Assembly: GCF_964204645.1 (NCBI RefSeq)
Contig: NC_134034.1
Span: 1,768,072 to 1,832,071, forward strand
Length of the DNA: 64,000 bases
Source: Tubulanus polymorphus
Taxonomy: Eukaryota; Nemertea; Palaeonemertea; Tubulaniformes; Tubulanidae
Direction: 5' to 3'
Part shown: positions 11,129-20,537 of the stretch, piece after piece
How positions within the stretch are numbered: the stretch's first letter is position 1
How the letters are laid out: the number at the start of each line of letters is the position of its first letter
Translations under genes and position numbers: made by a program
Notes under the pieces: model-generated
Seen by the model: only the letters and a program-made list of their open reading frames with translations
The model's database searches: none
Told to the model about the DNA's origin: nothing

Positions 11129-12431
11129 CCAGTCACATCACCAGTAATCACAGAAGTTAAATGTGATCTCAATTAATTTTACTGACGCGGTACTACCTGT
11201 GGTTCATTGACAACGCGTGTGTAATGTTGAGTTAGTAAGAATAAAATCAGTTGATCAGTAATATTAGAGCAAACACGTGTGTTCTTGTTTCTCTTAGTTT
11301 CGTATGCGTCGTAAAACACGGTCTAAAGAACACTGTCTTGTTTGCAGATACTAAATCGATATCGACAGCTCACGTTGTTGGGTCGAAAGCTAACCCTGAT
11401 CAGCACCCTCCGTGGCACCAGGGTTGTCACACGAAGTCGTGCTTAAAAATGCGGGCGTAGGTCGGCCTTGCGACAGCTTGCGACTCACTGCGAGCGCCAG
11501 CGACAATCGCATCGCTACGACCCATCGACATACGCTATCGTGCGACTGCCAGCGATGGGTTGCGACTGCCAGCCGCAATGAGTCGCACATGTTTGACTTT
11601 CTGCAACGTGACGCCTGAGTTCATGGCCGTACGAACCTAGCTTCGTGAACGCGTAGGTCCGACGAAGGGGTTGAATAGAATATAGGCGATCAAAGCGGTG
11701 AAGTGTAGGGACCCTTGACATAGCGCAGCCTTGAACTCAGGCGAGTTTAAGCGTTAATTTTAGCACTCTTGAGACGTAAAAACGTTTTACATGGGCCGGT
11801 GGAATGATATGACGAGCTACCTACGTCACAGGCACGACGACACCGGTCTACGTAGAAGTAATTAAATAAGGGTCATGCATACGTCAAAGTTTAAAGAGTA
11901 TGGGAGGTGAGGGGAGAACATAAGAGAGTTCGAGCTAGGAGTTGAGCTAGGAGTTGAGCTAGAGAGGAGGTTATGAAGACTGAGAACTTGAACGAGAATT
12001 GAGAAGGAAAGTTGTACTGAGGCCATCCACATTTGTACTCATTGTCACTCTGATGACTAGGATAATATATCGAAGAAGACAACACCGATAAGATCACACT
12101 CAACGATAGAAGAAAAGAATATGACCGATACACGGCGTATCAAATTAAGCCCGCTAGTCCTCGCTTGCCAGTGGTCCAATATCGCTCCCCGCTACCGGTC
12201 TCAATCTTCCATATTGAATGGGACAGGCAACCAGTCTATCCCCGAACTCGCTTCCACCAGTTCGTAGACTGGTTGCCGGTCTCTACCTTCAGCTAGACTG
12301 CAAATGCAGGTGGCGCAGAATTGGACAGGCGACCAGTCTAACCAGTTCGGGGAACAGCCAAAGGGAGACTCCGAGCTTTCATTTCGGGGATTACGCGCAC
12401 CTGGCAGTGACGTCATTGTAGGAAACCCGGG
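11129..12431. other. Intergenic region between astacin and OVCA2-like genes
   Basis: It starts with the astacin 3' UTR, whose poly(A) signal is at 11240. A GC-rich stretch at 11440-11600 is built of inverted GCGACTGCCAGCG / CGCTGGC-type segments and looks like a fold-back element. At 12165-12360 there is a repeated ACCAGTCTA / TAGACTGGT segment, probably another fold-back, close to the OVCA2 start. I see no gene. Confidence 0.5.
11240..11245 (+). terminator. Poly(A) signal AATAAA of the astacin gene
   Basis: First AATAAA downstream of the TAA at 11126-11128, about 110 bp beyond it. Use is inferred. Confidence 0.5.
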
Positions 12432-15400
12432 ATGTCTAGCAGCGAGAAGTTAAAGGTATTTTTAACGCTAAATCATTTTATTCCATCGTCAATCGGGTAA
12501 AAATCGCTTCGAAATTAACAAATCGAAAAGAATATATCTCAATGTGGTTAATTTATAGTAAAAAATCGCGTGAAATTGAATTTCATTTCGGTCTAACGTT
12601 CGTTAGGCTACTCCTCTCCTCACACCACCACCACACACAGCACCACCACCACCACCAGACCAGGGACCTGCCAATAAAAATTTTGACCCCAGTATCCTAG
12701 GTACTAAATATAAGAAAAAATATTTTTTATATTAAGTACCTTGGGATACTGGGGTCAAAAATTTTGTGCACTCAACAAAAAGTCACCACAGACACAGTCA
12801 TAAAGCGGGCCTGGCACAAAATGTTTTTGACCCACTGGCACTATATGATATATATAGTACCTAGGGTACTGGGGTCAAAAATCTTTTTTGTCAGGGCCTT
12901 GTGTATTTTGTAATTGTTGGCATAAAAGCCCCAGCTAGCTTCGATGTCGTCAGTTATAACCTTCTTGTACAAATCATTTTTGGTTTTTTTTCTACAGATT
13001 TTATGTCTGCACGGATACAGGTATGTTAGAGCATTTTTTCACTGTTTTTAATGTTTGTTCTTGACGTGTCATAAAATAAACGCCCCCCATATATAGTCTT
13101 ATAGGCTAGTCTAATGTCTATTTCAACCTGACTTGAGAGCATTCCGGGTGGCCTAGCTCTCTCATTTTTGGTAGTACATACCTGATAAAGGTCTTAGTAG
13201 GACCAGAAAGGACTGGCAGTCGACCTAAATCATCATTTTTTAATCCACTTTAAACTGTATAGAAGGATATCCATAAAGACTTCACTGAAAGGGGTTAAAT
13301 GAAGAGAAATGAGACTCCATGATTTGAAAGTTTAACAATATGTTTCCATGCCTACGTACCAAACTTCAGTTGGTAGGCATGGAGACATATTGTTAAACTT
13401 TCAAATCATGGAGTCTCTTTTCTCTCATAAACCCCTTTCAATAAAGACTTTTTGGATATCCTTCAATATCCTTCCCATCCTCCCTACCACTTTCCCATCC
13501 TCCCTACCACCTTCCAATCCTCCCTACTTCCTACCAATCCTCCCTACCACCTTCCAATCCTCCCTACCCCCTTCCAATCCTCCCTATCGCCTTCCAATCC
13601 TCCCTATCACCTTCCAATCCTCCCTATTTCCTACCAATCCTCCATACCACCTTCCAATCCTCCCTACCCCCTTCCAATCCTCCCTATCACCTTCCAATCC
13701 TCCCTATCACCTTCCAATCCTCCCTATTTCCTACCAATCCTCCATACCACCTTCCAATCCTCCCTACCACCTTCCAATCCTCCCTACCACCATCTCTGCT
13801 GTCATTATTCTTATTCCGCTTTCAGACAAAATGAACAAACGTTCCGTGAGAAGACCGGAGCTTTCCGCAAAATAATTAAAAGTCACGCGGAATTAGGTAT
13901 GCAGGTAATCCGACCTATATTCTTAATTTTTGTAAAGAAAAAAAAAACTAATTCAATTTCATCTTAAAACTAATTCAAGTTCATCATAAAACTAATTTTT
14001 TAATTCTTTTTTTTTTACGAATACAGTTTATATCACGGCTCCAAATGTCGTTCCTTCTGTCACTTCAAACGAGCAGAATCATGAGGGTAAGAAATATTCA
14101 ACGTTAACAATATCATTTCTAAACATAGCGGTATTCATTGAAAAATGAAAAACTTCAGAATCCTTCCAGATGCTCAAACAATACATTTTTGTGGCGAAAT
14201 CAGAATTTCAGATCAGAGAATTTTTGGATAATCAGCAGAAACCCTCAAATATCCCTTAGCTTTTTTGGCCGTCGCAAACCCTCTAATTCGACACTCCTCG
14301 GAAATTACATTTCCTCAAAAACATCTAACAACCGCAGTTGGAACTCCACTGATATCCTAAATACCAGGGTGCGATCTAAGCACTAGCCCGATTGCCCGGG
14401 ACAAGTATATTCTCATCTGGGCAAGTAGGATATCATTATCACTTGTCCCCCGGGCTAGTGCAATTTTATGACACAAAGCTTTTTTTCCCACTCGATACAA
14501 CGGTGAATTGTGCCACAAATTGGAATACCTGTGGTGTAGGGCAAGTAGCTTTTGGAGGAGCGAGCAAAATTTCAGATATGCTTACCCCTCGGACAAGTGG
14601 CTTTATTCCTTAGATCGGACCCTGTGATACGCCATGCTTTATCCAAAACATGTCGTAGTCACTTCTTCGCGGCCTTCCAATCATCCTAGACCCGGATTTT
14701 TAAACTCTTTATTTCGTTTATCTCGTTAGATTCGGCGACCGTGAACGATCAGAGGGGTTGGTGGTTCTCGACGCCCGACGATTATTACCGGCCGCAGGAC
14801 GACACCGACTGCTGCAAGGGATTCGACGACTCGTTGAAGCTGATTGAGCAGACGATCGTCGAACACGGTCCGTTCGACGGCGTTCTCGGGTTCAGTCAGG
14901 GCGCGACGATGGCGTCGTTAGTTTGCGGTTTACACGAACAAAATCCAGGTACGTCGTATTTAGAAAACGGAAATGAATCCACAATATTCGCTTCATGCGG
15001 AGTCCCTACGACTACTTGATTCTTTATAAGTTCCTTTTAAACAGAAAATATTTTCGAAGGTGTTTGAAACTCCTTTGATTTAAACAAAATGCCTGAAACT
15101 CCTTCAATTTTGAGAAATAGACAATTAGAAATTTTTGTTGTCATACTGTTAACTAGGCCTGCACCTGAATAAGTTCAGTTGGGACCAGAATTTTTTGTTA
15201 GGCGGTCTCGGAATTAAACAAAGCTTAGGTAGCGTAACGGAACAATTTGCTTAAAAACCACTGGTTTACCGAGATAAACAATACTTATTAAGGAGGAGTC
15301 TTTAAGTAATTAGGATTTAAAAAAAGTGATGCAGACGCTTCCTCGAAATTTGCTCCTTTTAAACTCATTGAAAACACTTTATGTCCAGGAATAACTGATC

Positions 15401-16423
15401 TGTAGAAAATAGAATTGAATCCAAAAAAATTGCTTTATACTTTTGTACTGGGGTCTATTTTGAATATGTATTTGTTTTTGTTTTTCAGAGTCGGTTTTCA
15501 AGTTTAATTTCGCTGTTTTCATATCGGGATTTAAAAGCCATTCGAAACCTCACGATCAACTCTACTCAAAACCCGTATCAATACCTACTCTACACGTGTA
15601 CGGGGACGGTGACACCGTCATTCCTAAAGGTATTCAACTTTTAGTTACCGCTTCATTCTCTATGACCTGAACTATTCAGTAAAATTATGATTAGTTACTA
15701 ACGACTACCTTCTCATTCTCAATGACTTCAAAGATTCAGTGAAATTATGATTAGTTACTAATGACCTTCTCATTCTAAATGAGCTCAACAATTCAGTAAA
15801 ATTATAATTAGTTACTAATAATGACCTTCTCATTCTCAATGACTTCAAAGATTCAGTAAAATTATGATTAGTTTCTTATGACCTTCTCATTCTAAATGAG
15901 CTCAACAATTCAGTAAAATTATAATTAGTTACTAACAATGACCTTCTCAATCTCAATGACTTCAAAGATTCAGTAAAATTATGATTAGTTACTAATGACG
16001 ACCTTCTCATTCTAAATAAGGTCAACAATTCAGTAAAATTATAATTAGTTACTAACGACTACCTTCTCATTCTCAATGACTTCAACAATTCGGTTAAATT
16101 ATTATTAGTTACTAATGACGACCTCCTGATTAGTTTCTTATGACAACCTTCTCATTCTAAATGAGCTCAACAATTCAGTAAAATTATAATTAGTTACTAA
16201 CAATGACCTTCTCATTCTCAATGACTTCAACGATTCAGCTAAATTATAATTTTCGAATTATGATTTAATTATAGAAATGAGCGAAGATTTTCTACGATAT
16301 TTCGTCAAGCCGCAGACGTTGACCCATCCCGGAGGACACTTCGTTCCCGCATCCGGAGCGCAGAAAAAAGTTTACCAGAATTTTTTCAACAACATGATGA
16401 AAAATAAACTCGACAATAGTTGA
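12432..16423 (+). CDS. OVCA2: OVCA2/FSH-family serine hydrolase (228 aa)
   Basis: Seven exons: 12432-12455, 12998-13020, 13826-13896, 14027-14086, 14730-14948, 15489-15629, 16275-16423. Phases agree and TGA closes the frame. The protein starts MSSSEKLKILCLHGYRQNEQ, the typical N-terminus of OVCA2 and the FSH alpha/beta hydrolases, and the length matches human OVCA2 (227 aa). The nucleophile elbow GFSQG places Ser115; YGDGDTVIP gives the acid (about Asp174) and HPGGHFVP gives His201, so the catalytic triad is complete. OVCA2 proteins are soluble esterases active on long-chain acyl esters. No signal peptide or membrane segment is seen. The first exon encodes only eight residues. Introns hold two MITEs, a 20-bp minisatellite and a 60-bp tandem array. 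AATAAA is at 16545-16550. Confidence 0.95.
12672..12775. mobile_element. Short fold-back repeat, AATTTTTGACCCCAGTATCC arms
   Basis: Left arm AAAATTTTGACCCCAGTATC pairs with right arm GATACTGGGGTCAAAAATTT around an AT-rich loop. A second, partly degraded copy occupies about 12815-12888. Both are in OVCA2 intron 1. Confidence 0.75.
13110..13465. mobile_element. CTAATGTCTATTTCAAC element fragment with inner fold-back, OVCA2 intron 2
   Basis: The left part (13110-13260) matches the left half of the complete element at 62250-62489 and the fragment at 22450-22625. The right part is a long hairpin: 13267-13365 pairs with 13373-13462 (for example TTTGAAAGTTTAACAATATG with its complement). No coding capacity is seen. 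Confidence 0.75.
13466..13798. repeat. 20-bp minisatellite (CCAATCCTCCCTAYCACCTT)n
   Basis: About 16 copies of a pyrimidine-rich 20-bp unit ending next to the exon 3 acceptor at 13825. It makes an extended polypyrimidine run upstream of that acceptor. Open frames across it are periodicity artefacts. Confidence 0.9.
14365..14624. mobile_element. MITE with CAGGGTSCGATCTAA terminal inverted repeats (copy 1)
   Basis: Left end CAGGGTGCGATCTAA, right end TTAGATCGGACCCTG: 15-bp inverted repeats with one mismatch, about 260 bp in all, non-coding. A closely similar copy is at 42271-42513. It lies in OVCA2 intron 4. Confidence 0.85.
15040..15400. repeat. Dispersed repeat, family with CTCCTTTGATTT and GATGCAGACGCTTCCTC
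   Basis: Shared blocks (CTGAAACTCCTT, AAAAGTGATGCAGACGCTTCC, TTACCGAGATAAACA) recur at 29028-29350, 37080-37471 and 42895-43135, in either orientation. It looks like a dispersed non-autonomous element; no protein coding is seen. It lies in OVCA2 intron 5. Confidence 0.7.
15645..16258. repeat. Intronic tandem array, about 60-65 bp unit
   Basis: About ten copies built on GACCTTCTCATTCT..AATGA..TTCA.. followed by ATTCAGTAAAATTATRATTAG TTACTAA fill OVCA2 intron 6 almost to the exon 7 acceptor. Two unit variants (CTCAATGACTTCAAAG and CTAAATGAGCTCAACA) alternate. Confidence 0.85.
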
Positions 16424-16544
16424 TCTACGTAGACTAGTGCGCAACCTAGTGGATGAACTATGTATTATTATTTATGACGCGTGCGTCTGTGTGAGGAATT
16501 TGTTTGTTTTTTCTTTTTCGAGGGAATAATTTTATTTTTGACGG

Positions 16545-16550
16545 AATAAA
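16545..16550 (+). terminator. Poly(A) signal AATAAA of the OVCA2 gene
   Basis: AATAAA about 120 bp after the TGA, just ahead of the 16589 fold-back. Use is inferred. Confidence 0.6.
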
Positions 16551-16588
16551 ATCTGTGATCTTCGTATCTCATTTGTGACCATTTTATC

Positions 16589-17136
16589 CTAATGTCTATT
16601 TATTAATTGATGAGACCTGTTTTTCTGGGGTATTTTGCTTACTTTTTGGGGTACATACCTCATTTATGTCTTAACAGAATGCCAAAAATCGCGGACAACA
16701 ACTGAATATCCGATATATTTCCAGTTCTGTACCAATTAGATGGATTGGCAAAAAGACTCCTTAAGTCCAGTTGAATGAGAGAGAAAATCCTCCATTTTGT
16801 CAAATTTCTTGGATTTGAACATTGTTACCATGCCTACGCCACCCTGATTTAGTTGTTGAGACCCCACAAGAAAAATAACTACATTTCGTAGGCATGGTGA
16901 CAATGTAAAAATTCAAGAAATTTCACAAAATGGAGGATTTTCTCTCTCATTCAATTGGACTTAAGGAGTCTTTTTGCCAATCCATCTAATTGATAAAGAA
17001 CTGGAAATATATCGGATATTCAGTTGTTGTCCGCGATTTTTGGCATTCTGTTAAGACATAAATGAGGTATGTACCCCAAAAAGTAAGCAAAATATCCAAG
17101 AAAAACAGGTCTCATCCATTAATAAATAGACATTAG
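16589..17136. mobile_element. 548-bp near-perfect fold-back element, arms about 250 bp
   Basis: Ends are CTAATGTCTATTTATTAAT and its complement. Arms run to the centre, where CCTACG and CGTAGG flank a loop of about 40 bp. Pairing is nearly perfect over about 250 bp, with a handful of mismatches, so insertion or gene conversion is recent. The first 13 bases match those of the 62250 element. No open frame of note. It begins about 40 bp beyond the OVCA2 poly(A) signal. Confidence 0.9.
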
Positions 17137-17167
17137 TTCATTTTAATTCATTCGTTGGTTGAAAATG

Positions 17168-17818
17168 AACCAGTCTGATTACATCATTCACCAGTTTGAT
17201 TACATCATTCACCAGTCTGATTACATCATTTACCAGTCTGATTACATCATTTACCAGTCTGATTACATCAATCACCAGTTTGATTACATCATTCACCAGT
17301 CTGATTACATCATTCACCAGTTTGATTACATCATTCACCAGTCTGATTACATCATTCACCAGTTTGATACATCATTCACCAGTCTGATTACATCATTCAC
17401 CAGTCTGATTACATCATTCACCAGTTTGATTACATCATTCACCAGTCTGATTACATCATTCACCAGTCTGATTACATCATTCACCAGTTTGATTACATCA
17501 TTCACCAGTCTGATTACATCATTCACCAGTTTGATACATCATTCACCAGTCTGATTACATCATTCACCAGTCTGATTACATCATTCACCAGTTTGATTAC
17601 ATCATTCACCAGTCTGATTACATCATTCACCAGTCTGATTACATCATTCACCAGTTTGATTACATCATTCACCAGTCTGATTACATCATTCACCAGTCTG
17701 ATTACATCATTCACCAGTTTGATTACATCATTCACCAGTTTGATTACATCATTCACCAGTCTGATTACATCACTCACCAGTTTGCTTACATCATTCACCA
17801 GTCTGATTACATCAGAAA
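17168..17818. repeat. 21-bp minisatellite (ACCAGTYTGATTACATCATTC)n
   Basis: About 31 copies of a 21-bp unit; because 21 is a multiple of three both strands show long repetitive open frames, which I do not regard as genes. Two copies lack three bases near 17369 and 17535. Confidence 0.95.
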
Positions 17819-18003
17819 ATTCACCACAGTCCAATTAGGCAATTAACCAGTCCAGTAAACCACAGTAAGATTTAATGCCCTTTCCATCCAGATGTTTGTC
17901 GTAGCCTGGTTACCGTATCCAGGCAATTTACCACCAATGTCCGGTTACACCCGTTTACGATCGAAGAACAAGAACACTGAACTTATCTCGAATATAAATT
18001 TGT

Positions 18004-18009
18004 TTTATT
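18004..18009 (-). terminator. Poly(A) signal (AATAAA on minus strand) of the METTL7-like gene
   Basis: TTTATT on the plus strand about 610 bp beyond the stop codon of the minus-strand methyltransferase gene. The intervening 3' UTR contains GATGATGTCATAGGGGGAT-type repeats related to those at 23285-23745. Confidence 0.45.
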
Positions 18010-18621
18010 TCCAGCAGAAACATAAACATTACAATTCAATAGTTGAATTATCTTAAAATACAAGCTAAAGTGATTATATCAAATTATATCGCTTAATATA
18101 TCCACACTTACAGAAAACATGGCCGCTTCTCGAGATACCCCTACGACATCATTGCAATCATTTTAGAAAAGAGCTCTTTTCTAGGAAGGTCTACATATCT
18201 TAGTATGGAATCACTAGCAGGTAACTTGCCGAGGTCAAAACAGATATTTTGGAGGCGGACATCTTTTTTTTAAGCAGGGTCCAGGTCAAATCACTGAACA
18301 TAGATGATGTCATAGGGGGACAATTTGATGACGTCATAAGGGGATTTATGAAGGAAGACATCTAGAAGTGTCTACAGATAACATGACTGGTTGAGTTTGA
18401 TGATGTCATAGGGGGATGGAGGTAGTCATCTTTTCTTCTAGAAGTGCCTACTGATCAAATCGCTGAATAGGCAATTTGATGGAAGAAGCCATCTTTTCTG
18501 GAAAGTTAGGATGGAGACATATTCTTAATACTGATATTGCATTAATTAAAACCAATCATTTAAAACAGTTTTCAGTCTACGTAGATAGAGAGCTTCCTGC
18601 GGCGGGTGAGGATTTCGTGCT

Positions 18622-20004
18622 CTATTTTGTGGCTCGTCCGATTAAACGCGTTCGTATAATCGGCCAGTAATTAGAGAACAGCGGTTTCTCGAGATGTTCC
18701 ATGTCGATGTCGGTGAATCCGACCGCTTTTATGATCGGTAGATAATCTCCGAGCATGTTACACGTGGTCGCAGCCTTCCAGACGGGGTTTATCAGCGACA
18801 TCAGACGATATTCCATTCCGTGTTTCTTACCGGGAGCGTGCTGCATTACGTACAATTTACCACCCTACAAATATAAAACATCGAGTTATACTGCTGTGGT
18901 AAGTGAGGATCCACCAGGTGTCGCTAGTGTGCAGTAGGACATCAATTACTGCAGCAACAGCAGCTATAGTGGATTCTACTAGTGGCAAGTGAGGATCCAC
19001 CAGGTGACACTAGTGTACAGTAGGACATGTAGATAATCAACTACTGCAGCAAGTGACAGATCCACTAATGTGCACTAGGTGTCGCTAGTGTACAGTAGGA
19101 CATCAATTACTGCGGCTATCGAGGATTCCACTTGTGGCAAGTGAGGATCCACCAGATGTCGCTAGTGTGCAGTAGGACATCAACTACTGCGGCAATAAAG
19201 GATTCCACGTGTGGTAAGTGAGGATCCACCAGGTGTCGCCAGTGTGCAGTAGGACATCAACTACTGCGGCAATAAAGGATTCCACGTGTGGTAAGTGAGG
19301 ATCCACCATGTGTCGCTAGTGTGCACTAGGACATCAACTACTGCAGCAAGTAACAGATCCACTAGTGTGCACTAGGTGTCACTAGAGTGCAGTAGGACAT
19401 CAACTACTGCAGCAAGTGAGGATCCACCACCAGATGTCGCTATAGTTGCTGATAAATGAATATTTACCGGTTTCAGAATTCTGTAGGTCTGTTCGAGGAA
19501 TTTCTTCGTGTCTCGTGTTTCGCAGAGGACCTCGCAAAGTACGGCCGCGTCAAACGTGCCCTCGTCCAGAATCTCGTCCATCTTTTCGCCGAATCCGACC
19601 TTTATCGCTTTCAAGGTCACATGTTTTCCGAACGTCTGCATGTTTTTCTGGATATATTTCTGACAGCCTTCCATCGGCTCGACAATCGTCACCTGCGAAT
19701 TCTCCGGGAAGAACAAGAAATTTTCACCGGTTCCCGCGCCGATTTCGACAATCTCGAGCGGTCGACCCAAACGCTCCGTCTGCATTCGCATCGTGTCGAA
19801 CAGCGCCCTCTTCAACGCGTGCACGGTCTTTTTCGGGAAGATAAACGACTGGAAGAAAACGAGGACGAGCGGACCGGTCGCTCGGCGACAGACGTGAAGG
19901 ATCCGACGACGCTTGGCCAAAATTATGACCATTAAAACGACGCCCCCCAACGGAAGAAAATTATTCTTCAACTTCAGTAAAATATCGGAATCGATTGCAC
20001 CCAT
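18622..20004 (-). CDS. METTL7/TMT1-like membrane-anchored methyltransferase (259 aa)
   Basis: Two exons: 20004-19468 and 18864-18622, joined in phase 0 by a GTAAAT donor and a TTTGTAG acceptor, ending in TAG. A hydrophobic segment at about 16-30 followed by KRRR fits the N-terminal membrane anchor of METTL7 proteins (endoplasmic reticulum and lipid droplet). SAM-binding motif I is EIVEIGAGTGENF (84-96); the VEP acidic loop and the ILKPGGKLYVMQH post-motif span the splice junction at residue 179. Length matches human METTL7A/B (244 aa) closely. Human relatives act as thiol S-methyltransferases; substrate here is inferred, not shown. The intron holds a BamHI-site-rich tandem array. The gene lies head to head with the Transformer-2 gene. 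Confidence 0.92.
18893..19440. repeat. Intronic array with GAGGATCCACCAGGTGTCGC units
   Basis: About eight imperfect units of 60-75 bp combine GTGAGGATCCACCAGGTGTC, GCTAGTGTGCAGTAGGACATC and ACTACTGC. The same unit recurs at 55500-55790, and a relative is at 40345-40735, so it is a dispersed, locally amplified element. It fills the only intron of the methyltransferase gene. Confidence 0.85.
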
Positions 20005-20537
20005 TTTCTTAAAACTGCGTATTTAAATCAGGTTCTTTGGTAAATCTCGATTGTTGTAAAGCCTAGCTGTGGAAAAAAAGTGTAAAAACGAATTAGATTC
20101 TCGGAATTTAAGAACATAGACAAAAGACGGCTTTGATTTTGAAGTATAGTTAAAAATGTTTTGCATTTTGCCCTAAAATATTGATTAATCAATTATTGAG
20201 ATGCAGACCCTGGCATGGCAGGCCAATAACAGGGCCCGCAAAAAGACAATCCAAGTTGCGCATCAAAAATAGACTCAAAACGAACCTCACGCCCAAAATC
20301 CAACTGCTTTCCAGCTTGTTCAATGTCAATCCTTACAAACAAGGACGAGTTTTATCTTATAAAAAAAAGTAATCTAGGTTAGCTTAAATGGACAACGGCA
20401 CGGACACCAATTATTAAATAGTCCGGGTCGGTGTCCGCTGTCCATGTTAATCGTCGCCATTTTGTTTATGCACGCTGCCGCCGCCGCGTAAAAATCGTAG
20501 CTTTTTCGGCGATTTTCAGAACTAAATTCGGATTAAA
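20005..20537. promoter_or_regulatory. Shared upstream region of METTL7-like (-) and Transformer-2 (+) genes
   Basis: Only 533 bp separate the two divergent start codons, so the promoters must lie here or overlap the 5' UTRs. An inverted pair ATGGACAACGGCACGGACACC / GGTGTCCGCTGTCCAT sits at about 20388-20443, 95 bp before the Transformer-2 ATG. No TATA box is evident. Confidence 0.5.

Noticed and set aside
13348-13967. Proline-rich frames of 171-175 codons
   Set aside because: They come from the 20-bp minisatellite in OVCA2 intron 2 and overlap real exon 3 in a wrong frame.
17138-17838. Long repetitive frames on both strands (heptapeptide repeats)
   Set aside because: The 21-bp unit is a multiple of three and lacks stops in several frames; pure periodicity artefact.
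19446-19935. Plus-strand frames of 132-159 codons
   Set aside because: Antisense shadows of the well-supported methyltransferase exon on the minus strand.
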